A model generated the notes under the pieces. The model saw only the letters and a program-made list of their open reading frames with translations, did no database searches and was not told the DNA's origin. Of a DNA stretch of 64,000 bases, positions 24,362-32,754 are shown piece after piece. Origin of the DNA: G958296245 sp963664035 (GTDB lineage Bacteria; Chloroflexota; Dehalococcoidia; Lucifugimonadales; G958296245); NCBI GenBank assembly GCA_963664035.2, contig OY760867.2, forward strand, positions 2,108,001 to 2,172,000, read 5' to 3'. Each line of letters begins with the position of its first letter. Within the stretch, counting starts at the first letter, position 1. The position numbers were made by a program, and so were the translations under genes.

Positions 24362-27043
24362 CTACCCGTAGGCGACCGTTACTTCGGTGACCCTGGGGGT
24401 GGTCATGGCTTTGTCGGAGCCCAGGGTTAGGCGGTATTGGAGCCACTTGCCGGGGTGGGCGGGGGCTTGGCCGGGGGGGAGCCAGGGGGCGGCGGGGAGG
24501 GCGTTCTCGGAGTCGGCGAACCTGAGGTGGGCTTCGACCCAGGCGCCGTTGGGAACGGACGCATTCCAGGAGATGTCGCGTACAGCGTCGCCGGGCGGGA
24601 GCTGGAAGGGTTGCGAGACGTAGCGCTCCTCGGGGCCACGGTCGGCTATGCTGCCGGGCTCGACGTTGCTGATGCCGTGGGGGCCCTCGGTGGGCAGGGT
24701 CGTTACGCGGCTCTCGGAGAAGCCGCCGGGGCCGTTCCACCAGACGGCGGAGTGGGCCCTGTGCTCGGCATCGACGCGGTGGTAGCCGACGGCCAGGTCG
24801 GTCCAGCCGTCGCCGTCGAAATCGGCGGCTATCGACCCGGAGGCGGAGTGGGTCGGGATGCGCGTCCGGTCGGCGGCGGAGAAGCCGGTCTCGCGCTGCC
24901 AGTAGACGTATGAGTCGATGTCGCGCTGCTTGCCGTCGTGGTAGGAGGCGACGAACAGGTCGAGGCGGCCGTCGTTGTCGAAGTCGGCGACCGCGATGGA
25001 GTTGATGGCGTTGCCGGGCAGCATCGTCTTGTTGTCGTCGCGCAGGCCGCCGGGGCCGTTCCAGTAGACGTGGGCGAAGGAGTCGTGGGGTCCGTCGTTG
25101 GACGGCTCGTGGCCGCCTACCACCAGGTCGAGGTATCCGTTGCCGTTAAGATCGGCGGCGCGGGCGCATGCGGCGTGCCATACGGAGAGCATATGCAGCC
25201 GGTCCATGGAGAAGCCCTGCGGGCCTCCCCAGAGGATGAAGCTGCGGTCCGAGGCGATCTGGGGCACGAAGAGGTCGAGCCAGCCGTCGTCGTTCCAGTC
25301 GGCCAGGTATATCCACCGGGGCTCGTCGTACAGCACGCCGTCGCGCTCCATGCGTATGCGGACGGGGTTGTCGACGTCGAAGCCGCCGGGGGCGCCGTGG
25401 AATATGACGAGGTCGGGGCTGCCTATGGAGGCGAATACCAGGTCGAGGTAGCCGTCGCGGTCGACGTCGGCGCAGGCCATCCCCTGCGCCTGGTCGGTGG
25501 GCAGGGTGAAGCTCGGCTCGCGGGGGAAGCCGTCGTTGCCATTCAGCAGCACGTAGGAGCCGGGAGAGATGTCGGGGGTGTTGGCGAAGCTGTTGCATAT
25601 GACGAGGTCGGACAGGCCGTCGTCGTTCACGTCGGCATAGAGGGCGTCGACGGCGCGGAAGCCTGGGATGGGCTGCCGCTTCTTTTCCGAAAAACCGTCG
25701 GGGCCGCCCCAGTAGATCATCGAGTCGATGTCGCCGTGGAGGTTGCGGCTGCGGTGGTTGACGAAGACGATCTGGGCCGGCTCGCCGGCGGGGGAGCGCG
25801 GGATGAATACGCGCCTCGGCTCCTCGGCGTGGAGGCGGCGCGCCTCCCGGAGCAGGCCGCCGGGGCCGCATTCGTAGATGACGGACTCGGTGTCGTAGGA
25901 CGCCTCGGCGCGCATATTGCAGACCACCACCTCGTCGGCGCCGTCGCCGTCGAGGTCGCCGGCGGCTACGTCGCAGGCCATGAGGGTGTCCAGCGGGGTG
26001 CGGCGCGATTCGTGGTAGTCGCCATCGCCGTCCCAGTAGACCCACGAGCGCTGGGCGTCGCCGTTGGGCTCGCGGCAGGCGATGACGACGTCCTGGGAGC
26101 CGTCGCCTCGGAGGTCGGCGACGGCTACGGCCATGGGGTTATGGACGGCGAAGGTGAGTGGCGGGCCGAACTCGCGATCAGGGGTGACGGGTATGAGGGC
26201 GGCGGCGTCCGGGAAGGCGGCGAAGAGGTGGGGCGCGCCTCGCAGGGTGACGGCGCGGGCGAGCGGGGTCGCGTCGGCGAGGTAGGCGGCGAGCTCGTCC
26301 TGGGTCTTCTCTTCCGTCGTGGGTGTGCCTGTACAGGGGACGGTTGATGCGGGCGCTGCGCTCAGGCCGCCGGGGCCGCCCCAGTGGACGGCGACCTGCC
26401 CCGACTCGGCTCGGGCGATGAGGTCGTCATGGCCGTCGCCGTCCAGGTCGGCGGCGTCGATCTGCTCGGCGTCGAGGTCCTGGTCGGTGAAGCGCTTCAT
26501 CTCGAAGCCGAGCTCGGACTGGCGGAAGAGGCGCAGGTACCGCCGCGTGGAGCGGGGCTCACGCTGGCAGAGGAAGGCCAGCGCCGGCCTGCCGGAGCCG
26601 TCGAAGTCGCCGGCGGCGACGGATACGGCCATGGGGGCGGGCAGCACCTGATGGCGCCTCTCGCCGAAGCCGTCGGGGCCACCGTAGTAGACGAAGGCGT
26701 TGAGGTCGGGGCGGAGGCCGTTGTGGAAGTTGGCGATGACGAGGTCATCGTAGCTGTCGCCGTTCAGGTCGGCGACCGTACCGGCCCTGGCGCCGTCGGC
26801 GGGTATCGGCGTCGCCTCGCAGCGGCCCAGCGGGTCGCGGTATCGGAGGGCCGGGGGCTTCTCGCCGTGGTTGTGGTCGTTGGAGAATACGAGGTCGACG
26901 TAGCCGTCGCCGTCCAGGTCGAATTGGTGGATGCGCTGGAGGACGCCGGCGCGGGAGACGTAGAGGTTGTGGCCGGCGTTGCCCATCGAGCCTCGGCTGA
27001 AGCCGTCGAAGCCGCGCGTGACCCATGTCTTCGATTCGTCCAT
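24362..27043 (-). CDS. FG-GAP/VCBS repeat protein (beta-propeller, calcium-binding loops)
   Basis: The 893-residue protein consists of repeated units of about 55-65 residues, each with a loop of DxDGDGxxD type followed by a hydrophobic strand, for example DLDGDGYVDLVFSN, DLDGDGHDDLIARA, DLNGNGYLDLVVGG and DFDNDGRLDLFVAS. These form FG-GAP/VCBS beta-propeller blades that bind Ca. The last 90 residues form a different beta-rich domain. It has no signal peptide or transmembrane segment at the chosen ATG (27,043), which is odd for this usually extracellular class. The function is probably adhesive or carbohydrate-related, but this cannot be shown. It is a single-gene unit. Confidence 0.85.
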   Translation of the reverse strand: MDESKTWVTRGFDGFSRGSMGNAGHNLYVSRAGVLQRIHQFDLDGDGYVDLVFSNDHNHGEKPPALRYRDPLGRCEATPIPADGARAGTVADLNGDSYDDLVIANFHNGLRPDLNAFVYYGGPDGFGERRHQVLPAPMAVSVAAGDFDGSGRPALAFLCQREPRSTRRYLRLFRQSELGFEMKRFTDQDLDAEQIDAADLDGDGHDDLIARAESGQVAVHWGGPGGLSAAPASTVPCTGTPTTEEKTQDELAAYLADATPLARAVTLRGAPHLFAAFPDAAALIPVTPDREFGPPLTFAVHNPMAVAVADLRGDGSQDVVIACREPNGDAQRSWVYWDGDGDYHESRRTPLDTLMACDVAAGDLDGDGADEVVVCNMRAEASYDTESVIYECGPGGLLREARRLHAEEPRRVFIPRSPAGEPAQIVFVNHRSRNLHGDIDSMIYWGGPDGFSEKKRQPIPGFRAVDALYADVNDDGLSDLVICNSFANTPDISPGSYVLLNGNDGFPREPSFTLPTDQAQGMACADVDRDGYLDLVFASIGSPDLVIFHGAPGGFDVDNPVRIRMERDGVLYDEPRWIYLADWNDDGWLDLFVPQIASDRSFILWGGPQGFSMDRLHMLSVWHAACARAADLNGNGYLDLVVGGHEPSNDGPHDSFAHVYWNGPGGLRDDNKTMLPGNAINSIAVADFDNDGRLDLFVASYHDGKQRDIDSYVYWQRETGFSAADRTRIPTHSASGSIAADFDGDGWTDLAVGYHRVDAEHRAHSAVWWNGPGGFSESRVTTLPTEGPHGISNVEPGSIADRGPEERYVSQPFQLPPGDAVRDISWNASVPNGAWVEAHLRFADSENALPAAPWLPPGQAPAHPGKWLQYRLTLGSDKAMTTPRVTEVTVAYG

Positions 27044-27219
27044 AGCGCCTCCGTGCTACGGCGGGGCCGCCGTGCGCGCGGATTGTACGGGGGGCGCGGC
27101 GGGCGGTCAATGAGCGGGGCTGTCCACGGAGGAGGAATGTCTGAATCGGGATTTTGGGATTTTCAGAATTGGGGCTGTGGAGTTTGGGCGTCCACTCCAT
27201 CGCTCTTATAAGGTCTGCC

Positions 27220-28560
27220 CTATGGCTGCGGGTTTGGGGGATCCTTTGGCGGCGCGGCGGCGCGCATTGAGAAGAGCGCGAATAGGAAGAGGATGACGAT
27301 CGTGGAGACCTGTCTCGGCGTGTGCGCGTAGATCCCTATGGTCAGGAACTGCGCCGCAATCATCCAGGCGTAGGGGTCGGACAGGACGCTTTCGCCCCTT
27401 GCCATGCGGAACAGGAGCGCGCCCAGCAGGCCGAGGAGCAGCAGGACGGACAGCACCGTGAGGACGAGCTGGGCCAGCATGGCGTACGTGTGCGTCTCGA
27501 GAGCGAGCATGTCCTCGAATAGGCTGGGGACGTCGCTCCTGTACTTGGCGAAGAGCGCCTTCTGCTCCTCGTCTTTTTCGGGGTCTCTTCGGACGCTCAG
27601 GGTGCGCAGCTCCGCGACGTAGAAGCCGCCCGTTAGGATGCGGACCTGGTTGTAGAGCACCTTCGCGGCGAAGGCGAGGGGATGTTCCGAGACGTCCCGT
27701 AGGAACCGGCTGGTGAGCACCCTGTTTCCCTCGAGGCCCCAGGCGTTCTGCACCCCTTGAGACCGGGCGTAGTCTTTGGCCGCGTCGTCTTCGTAAACCC
27801 TGTTCCAGGGATTGTTGGGCAGCTGGCCGAGGCCGGTGTAGAGCGTGCCGCCCGAGTTGGTCGTGCCGATGAGGAGCTGTCCATGTTGCGAGTACTGGTA
27901 GAGCGGCCAGACCGTCAGCAGGAAGAGGCTGCACGCGGCGAGCAGGACCAGGCCGCACAGGCTCTTCCAGGTACGCGGGTGTGGTTCGACAGGCTCGCTA
28001 CGAACGGACTTCGAGAAGACCCGGATGCGGCCCCTGGCGGTCCGGACCAGCAGGAATACGAGGTAGACCGCCCATATCAGCAGCGCTTCGGGCCGGAATT
28101 GGACGGCGAGTAGGAGTGCCAGGGAGGCCAGGCCGTATCTTCCGCTCCGGTGGAGCAGGCCGAATGCCAGCAGCAGGAATGCGACAATCGCCATTGGCCA
28201 CTTGACCGACAGGGCCATCGCGTACGCGATGAGCGCGCCGTGGAACAGCGCCATCTGGAACGGCTCATCCCACCCCGGGATGTCGAAGTGGCGATGGACC
28301 AGCCAGAACGATGCCAGGAGCAGCAGGTACTGGAAGACGTAGACGCCCTGGGCGCCCAGCGGGGACAGCAGGGCCACCAGGATGGAGTATCCCCATATCG
28401 GGTATGTCGCGGCGGAGTTCTGTCCCGGGTATGAGTAGGCGAAGTCTATGACGCTTTCGGAAAGGACGAGATACCGCCCTAGAAGACTATCCTGCTGATC
28501 CTGGTGGAAGTAGTTCAGCCCGAAGAGGACGGTGCTCAGCAGCAGGGTGAGGAGCAGCAC
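27220..28560 (-). CDS. Polytopic membrane protein, GT-C glycosyltransferase-like
   Basis: The protein of about 446 residues has roughly nine to ten membrane helices (for example VLLLTLLLSTVLFGLNYF, ILVALLSPLGAQGVYVFQYLLLLASFWLV, LVLTVLSVLLLLGLLGALLF) and a large middle loop, like polyprenyl-phosphate-dependent GT-C enzymes or Wzy-like proteins. No catalytic Asp-Asp pair is certain. The GTG at 28,560 is a guess: no canonical start with a ribosome-binding site is visible and the upstream frame stays open across the end of the glycosyltransferase gene through a repeat (GGGGCGGGTTTCAAACC). An in-frame copy of a dispersed repeat encodes SVRSEPVEPH in the middle loop. Confidence 0.65.
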   Translation of the reverse strand: MLLLTLLLSTVLFGLNYFHQDQQDSLLGRYLVLSESVIDFAYSYPGQNSAATYPIWGYSILVALLSPLGAQGVYVFQYLLLLASFWLVHRHFDIPGWDEPFQMALFHGALIAYAMALSVKWPMAIVAFLLLAFGLLHRSGRYGLASLALLLAVQFRPEALLIWAVYLVFLLVRTARGRIRVFSKSVRSEPVEPHPRTWKSLCGLVLLAACSLFLLTVWPLYQYSQHGQLLIGTTNSGGTLYTGLGQLPNNPWNRVYEDDAAKDYARSQGVQNAWGLEGNRVLTSRFLRDVSEHPLAFAAKVLYNQVRILTGGFYVAELRTLSVRRDPEKDEEQKALFAKYRSDVPSLFEDMLALETHTYAMLAQLVLTVLSVLLLLGLLGALLFRMARGESVLSDPYAWMIAAQFLTIGIYAHTPRQVSTIVILFLFALFSMRAAAPPKDPPNPQP

Positions 28561-28622
28561 CTTGGCGCTGGATATGGTTTGAAACCCGCCCCTACCGAGT
28601 GGCCAAAGGTTATGGAGGCGGA

Positions 28623-29996
28623 TTATACGATTCGGCCGTACACGTTGCAGAGCTCCTCGACCACCGTGTCGTAGTCGTACTCGCGGAGGGCCTTGCGCCT
28701 GTTGTGCTCGCCCATCCGCTCTCGCAGCGAGGGGTCGTCGCGGAGGCGGGAGAGCGCTTCGGCGTAGCCCTCGACGTCGTCGTGGGCGGCGAGGTATCCG
28801 CCTTCGCCGGCGTCGATCATCTCCGGGATGGCCCCCACCGGCGCGGCCACGACCGGCAGGCCGATGGCCATCGCCTCCGCGACGCTGTTGGGGAACCCCT
28901 CCGTCCAGGTCGGAAAGATGAACGCGTCGCTGTCGCGGAGCATGGCCGGCACCTCCTTGCTCGCGACCGGGCCCAGCACCTCCACGCGCTCTTGCAGCCC
29001 CCTGTCCCGGATGCGCCGGAGAAGGGCCTCGCGCGACTCCGGCGGGCCGTCGCCGACGAGTTGGAATCGCGCCCCGGGCACGAGCGCGGCCGCCTCGACG
29101 ACGGTGTAGATGCCCTTCAACTCGACCAGCGCGCCGGTGAATATGACTTTCATGGCTTCCCGCGATTCCGCCTGCGGCGCCCTCTGCCGGACGGCGCGGA
29201 AGTCCACGAAGTTGGGCAGGAGCGGCACCGTCTTGTCCGCGAAGTCTCCCAGCTCCAGTATCGAGCGGTAGCTCGGCTGGCCGAGAGCGATTATCGCGGC
29301 GGCGCCCTCGAACATGGTCCGGTAGGCCCACCGGTAGAACCGCGATGCAGGGCCGTTCCCGGCGGGGATGCTGAGTGTGCCCCGTAGGTGGACCACGTAG
29401 GGCACTCCGGCCTTTCTCGCGATCAGGGCGGAGACCAGGTTCCTCGGCGTGGCGGTCATGGTGAGGGAGCAGTTGAGGTGCATGAGCGAGAAGCGCCCGG
29501 ACCTCAGCGAGCGGTGGATTCGCCAGACGATCTTCAGGAAGCGCTTCATCTCGGCGGCGTTGAGGGTCGGGGAGATGTTCTGGTGGCGCCGGGTCACCCT
29601 TGTGTCGACGAGCTCGAACTCGAAGGGCGCTGGCAGCCCCCTTTCGCACAGGACCTCTGTCCAGGTCTGGATGCCGCCGGTCGGCGGCGGCAGGGCGGAG
29701 ACGAGCAGGACCCTGACGGGGGCTGCACGCGGGCTTGCGCCGGCCGGCGGCGTTGATTGGGGGGCGGCGCCTTTAGATTCCTCGCTGCGCTCGGAATGAC
29801 AGGAAAGCTGCGCTCGGAATGAGACGTGAGGAGCCCAAGGCGCCGGGGATGGGTTCCCGCCCCGTATCGGAGTACGGGGTGACGTTCTTTCGCGGGAACG
29901 ACGGAAGTAGGGCGTGGGACAACGAAAGTAAGGTGCGGGAACGACGAATGGAGGCGTGGGGATGAGAATTGGGTCGCCTTGGTATGGGCGCCACAT
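28623..29996 (-). CDS. Glycosyltransferase, family 4 type (GT-B fold)
   Basis: From about residue 93 the protein is a normal GT4 enzyme: VRVLLVSALPPPTGGIQTW (acceptor-side loop), the hinge IFTGALVELKGIYTVVEA, and the donor-site motif EGFPNSVAEAMAIGLPVVA with the E-x7-E pair. It transfers a sugar from a nucleotide-sugar donor, probably for cell-envelope or exopolysaccharide synthesis, in line with the neighbouring membrane protein and UDP-sugar dehydrogenase. The first ~90 residues are low-complexity and come from dispersed repeats (for example CHSERSEES). No ATG, GTG or TTG lies in frame between 29,996 and the conserved start, so the true start is uncertain. Confidence 0.8.
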   Translation of the reverse strand: MWRPYQGDPILIPTPPFVVPAPYFRCPTPYFRRSRERTSPRTPIRGGNPSPAPWAPHVSFRAQLSCHSERSEESKGAAPQSTPPAGASPRAAPVRVLLVSALPPPTGGIQTWTEVLCERGLPAPFEFELVDTRVTRRHQNISPTLNAAEMKRFLKIVWRIHRSLRSGRFSLMHLNCSLTMTATPRNLVSALIARKAGVPYVVHLRGTLSIPAGNGPASRFYRWAYRTMFEGAAAIIALGQPSYRSILELGDFADKTVPLLPNFVDFRAVRQRAPQAESREAMKVIFTGALVELKGIYTVVEAAALVPGARFQLVGDGPPESREALLRRIRDRGLQERVEVLGPVASKEVPAMLRDSDAFIFPTWTEGFPNSVAEAMAIGLPVVAAPVGAIPEMIDAGEGGYLAAHDDVEGYAEALSRLRDDPSLRERMGEHNRRKALREYDYDTVVEELCNVYGRIV

Positions 29997-30028
29997 GGAT
30001 GGCAGGGGCCGGGGAGGGCGGGTTTGAG

Positions 30029-30388
30029 CTAGCTGTCCCGCCCGTTTCGGCGTGCGATGATCTCCCGCGCTTCATCGATCACCCGCTGGACGTCTTCGGG
30101 AGTCCAGTCTTCACGACGCTTCGCCGCTTGCTTTATAGCCGACAAAGCCGCGTCCCTGCCTGCGGCGTACTGCTTGCGCTTGAACGAGTCAGCCAGCATG
30201 GTGGACCCCTCCGTAATTGTATAAGCTAGAATTGCCGAGCCTACCCACAGCGGTTCAACCTTTTGTCCTACGGCAATCAGGTAATCCCAGGTGAATCCTA
30301 TATCGGTGGTGGCTATAGCCGCTACCAAGCTGATGGTAGCCAGGATAGCGAAGATACCCCATCCCCATAGCTCCCTGAATATGGGCAA
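30029..30388 (-). CDS. Small membrane protein of unknown function
   Basis: The 119-residue protein has two hydrophobic segments (WGIFAILATISLVAAIAT and PLWVGSAILAYTITEGSTML) and a charged C-terminal half forming likely helices (DAALSAIKQAAKRREDWTPEDVQRVIDEAREIIARRNG). I do not recognise the family. The start is a TTG at 30,388 with weak ribosome-binding potential, so the exact start is uncertain. Confidence 0.5.
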   Translation of the reverse strand: MPIFRELWGWGIFAILATISLVAAIATTDIGFTWDYLIAVGQKVEPLWVGSAILAYTITEGSTMLADSFKRKQYAAGRDAALSAIKQAAKRREDWTPEDVQRVIDEAREIIARRNGRDS

Positions 30389-31039
30389 TGGAGAGGCTAC
30401 CCGCGTACGACAGCGGCCCCCATGTCCTCTGGCGTGTAGGGGATGGACTCCAGCCCAAGCCGGAGTCGGCGGCCGCTGCGCTTAGTGGTCATGGGCATCC
30501 ACCGATACTGAATCTGGTATGGCCAGTATAGCACCATGGGCATCCGTCCGGTCAATGCCCGTCGGCTGGAGCTAGGGCCTTTCCAAAGTCCGTTCGTGGT
30601 GAGCCTGTCGAACCACAGGTGGGGCCTTCGACATGCTCAGAGCCTGCCCCGTACTCGATACGGGGCCAACGGCAAGGTACGACCCTATCCTAACAATGAA
30701 AAAGCCCTGGCCCGGCGCTTGACCGATAGCGAACGCGTGTGCTATGCTCCTCCCATGCCGAGAAATATCAATACGAATGGAGGGGCCGTCCCCCTCGGAG
30801 CTCGCTCCGAGCACGCCCGAACGGCTTGTAACATTCTGGTCATATCGGCGTCCCATTTCGTTAGACCAGCGTCGCATTCGCGTCACACGCTGTAACGCGA
30901 GCCAAAGCTGAATAAGACAAAATGTTACAGATTGTTACGGGTACGGAGAATCTTCGCCCGCTCGACGAGCGAGTACTACGACTTATCCCAACAATGGAAA
31001 GGCCCTGGCTGGAGCCAACGGCGGACGGCGGCTAGGGGT
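30389..31039. other. Gene-free stretch with dispersed repeats
   Basis: About 650 bases without a gene I can support. It holds copies of the repeats GTTCGTGGTGAGCCTGTCGAA (30,593-30,613 region) and CCTTCGACATGCTCAGAG, a terminator-like palindrome CCCCGTACTCGATACGGGG, and two related blocks, AACAATGAAAAAGCCCTGGC (about 30,692) and AACAATGGAAAGGCCCTGGC (about 30,991). A promoter-like TTGACC-18-TATGCT (about 30,720) precedes a 46-codon frame starting ATGCCGAGAAAT. I do not call a gene from it. The AT content is higher at 30,830-30,950. Confidence 0.5.
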
Positions 31040-32380
31040 TCATAGCTTGAACAGCCTTCCGGAGGGGGCGGCGTTGCCTGGGATTGCGTTTCGCGTGTCT
31101 ACGATCATGCGGCTGGTCCGGGCGATGGCTTCCCAATCGTATGAGCTGTGGTCGGTTACGATGACCACGCAGTCGGCGGCGGCGGCCGCTTCCTCGAGGG
31201 AGGGCTGCCCGGCGGTTCCGGCGCTGGTCAGCGTTAGCCCCTCGATCTCGATGGCCGGGACGAGGGGGTCGTGGTAGGTCACCGACGCTCCCTTCTGCCG
31301 CAGCAGGTGGACCAGGTCGAGGGCCGGCGATTCCCTGGTGTCGCTCACGTCGCGCTTGTAGGCGACGCCGAGCACCAGTATCTTCGATCCGTTCAGGGCC
31401 TTGCCCTCGGCGTTCAGGGAGTCGGCGACCCTGTCGGCCACGTACTGGGGCATCGAGAAGTTTATCTCCTCGGCAAGCTGGATGAAGCGCGCGGTGTAGT
31501 CCAGGGTCCTCATCTTCCAGGCCAGGTACTGCGGGTCGACCGGTATGCAGTGGCCGCCGAGGCCGGGGCCAGGGTAGAACGGCATGTACCCGAAGGGCTT
31601 GGTGGCCGCCGCGTCTATCACCTCCCAGACGTCCACGCCCAGGCGTTCGCACATGATCGCCATCTCGTTCGCCAGCGCGATGTTGGCGGCCCGGAAGGTA
31701 TTTTCGAGGAGCTTCACCATCTCGGCGGTCCTGGGGGACGACACGGGGACCACGCTCTCCACTATCGCCCCGTAGAGGTCGGCGGCGACCTCGGTACACG
31801 CGGGGGTCACCCCTCCGATCACCTTCGGCGTATTCGCGATGGTCCACCTGGCCTGGCCGGGGTCCACGCGCTCGGGGGAGAAGGCAAGGAAGAAGTCTTC
31901 GCCGACCGTCAGCTCGGTCGGGCTGTTCGCCAGGATCCGGGCGAGCACTAGGTCTTCGGTCGAACCGGGGTACGAGGTGCTCTCCAGCACCACCAGCATG
32001 TCCTCGTGCATCCGGGCGGCGATGCACTCCGTGGCGGCGGCGACGTGGGAGACGTCGGGCGTCCTCGTCTTGCTTAGGGGGGTGGGCACGCATATGATCG
32101 CCGCGTCCGAGTCGGCCACGGCGTCGTAGTCGTCCGTCGCCGTCAGCCTGCGCTCGTCGAGGGCCAGCTTGCCGACGGTGGCCGAGGGCACGTCGCCGAG
32201 GTACGACCGGCCGTCGGCTATCGCGCGTAGCCGTTCCGGGTCTACGTCTATGCCGCGCACGTCGAACCCGGCCTCGGCGAAGGCGACGGCGAGGGGCAGC
32301 CCGACGTATCCCATCCCAACCACGGACACGGCGGCGGTCCTGGCGGCGATGCGTTGGCGTATTGTGTCTCCGGGTGTCAT
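31040..32380 (-). CDS. Nucleotide-sugar dehydrogenase (UDP-GlcNAc/ManNAc 6-dehydrogenase type)
   Basis: The 446-residue protein has the N-terminal Rossmann motif VVGMGYVGLPLA (GxGxxG), the central helical domain, and the catalytic Cys in GPGLGGHCIPVDPQYLAWK. The order NAD domain, dimer domain, UDP-binding domain matches UDP-glucose/GDP-mannose dehydrogenases. The presence of GHCIPVDP with LAWKMR favours UDP-N-acetylhexosamine 6-dehydrogenases (WecC/WbpA type) over UDP-glucose dehydrogenase. The product is a uronic acid donor for envelope polysaccharide, in line with the nearby glycosyltransferase. ATG 32,380 starts right at the first strand region. It is divergent from leuS. Confidence 0.88.
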   Translation of the reverse strand: MTPGDTIRQRIAARTAAVSVVGMGYVGLPLAVAFAEAGFDVRGIDVDPERLRAIADGRSYLGDVPSATVGKLALDERRLTATDDYDAVADSDAAIICVPTPLSKTRTPDVSHVAAATECIAARMHEDMLVVLESTSYPGSTEDLVLARILANSPTELTVGEDFFLAFSPERVDPGQARWTIANTPKVIGGVTPACTEVAADLYGAIVESVVPVSSPRTAEMVKLLENTFRAANIALANEMAIMCERLGVDVWEVIDAAATKPFGYMPFYPGPGLGGHCIPVDPQYLAWKMRTLDYTARFIQLAEEINFSMPQYVADRVADSLNAEGKALNGSKILVLGVAYKRDVSDTRESPALDLVHLLRQKGASVTYHDPLVPAIEIEGLTLTSAGTAGQPSLEEAAAAADCVVIVTDHSSYDWEAIARTSRMIVDTRNAIPGNAAPSGRLFKL

Positions 32381-32443
32381 GGGCCGATGTTACAGGATTT
32401 TGGGATTTCCAGGATAGGGCCGTGGAAGCGGCGTTGGTTCGTG

Positions 32444-32472
32444 TTGACGGGTTGGGGGGCGTGTGCTAAGTT
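32444..32472 (+). promoter_or_regulatory. Candidate promoter of the leuS T-box transcript
   Basis: TTGACG (32,444-32,449) and TAAGTT (32,467-32,472) are separated by 17 bases. Transcription would start near 32,479, just before the T-box leader. Confidence 0.5.
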
Positions 32473-32479
32473 GGCTTGT

Positions 32480-32688
32480 AGAGGCGGTGAAGGGGAGTAG
32501 TAGCGAGCCCGGCGCGGACAGAGAACGGGGGTCGGTGGAAGCCCGGCGCGCCACATTCGCGAACTCGCCCCGGAGCCCCCGGCCTGAGCGGATGACGCCA
32601 GGGCCGGGCGGATGGGCGCCGTTATAGCCCGCGAGCGGCTCTTTCCCAAGACGGGGAGGGCAAGTAGGGTGGTACCGCGGGCGAAATG
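32480..32688 (+). promoter_or_regulatory. T-box riboswitch (leucine)
   Basis: The leader contains an AGAGAA..GGTCGGTGGAAGCCC stem I block (32,519-32,543), then GAACTC at 32,561-32,566 in the specifier position, so the specifier codon reads CTC (Leu). The T-box proper, AGGGTGGTACCGCGG (32,666-32,680), carries TGGT, which pairs with the 3' end ACCA of uncharged tRNA-Leu (discriminator A). A terminator follows. Uncharged tRNA-Leu would stabilise the antiterminator and raise leuS expression. The stem boundaries are approximate. Confidence 0.88.
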
Positions 32689-32722
32689 TCCCGTCCCTTT
32701 GGGGGCGGGGCTTTTTGTTTTT
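32689..32722 (+). terminator. T-box-controlled intrinsic terminator
   Basis: TCCCGTCCC (32,689-32,697) pairs with GGGGCGGGG (32,702-32,710, including G.U pairs), loop TTTG, followed by CTTTTTGTTTTT. It starts eight bases after the T-box sequence, so the antiterminator and terminator would be mutually exclusive. Confidence 0.85.
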
Positions 32723-32754
32723 GCGGGGGCCGCCGTCCAGGAGAAGCAGCAGAC

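Noticed and set aside
30720..30895. Promoter-like TTGACC-18-TATGCT followed by a 46-codon frame
   Set aside because: The frame has no ribosome-binding site, no recognisable features and lies in a repeat-rich area. It is described only as part of the gene-free stretch.
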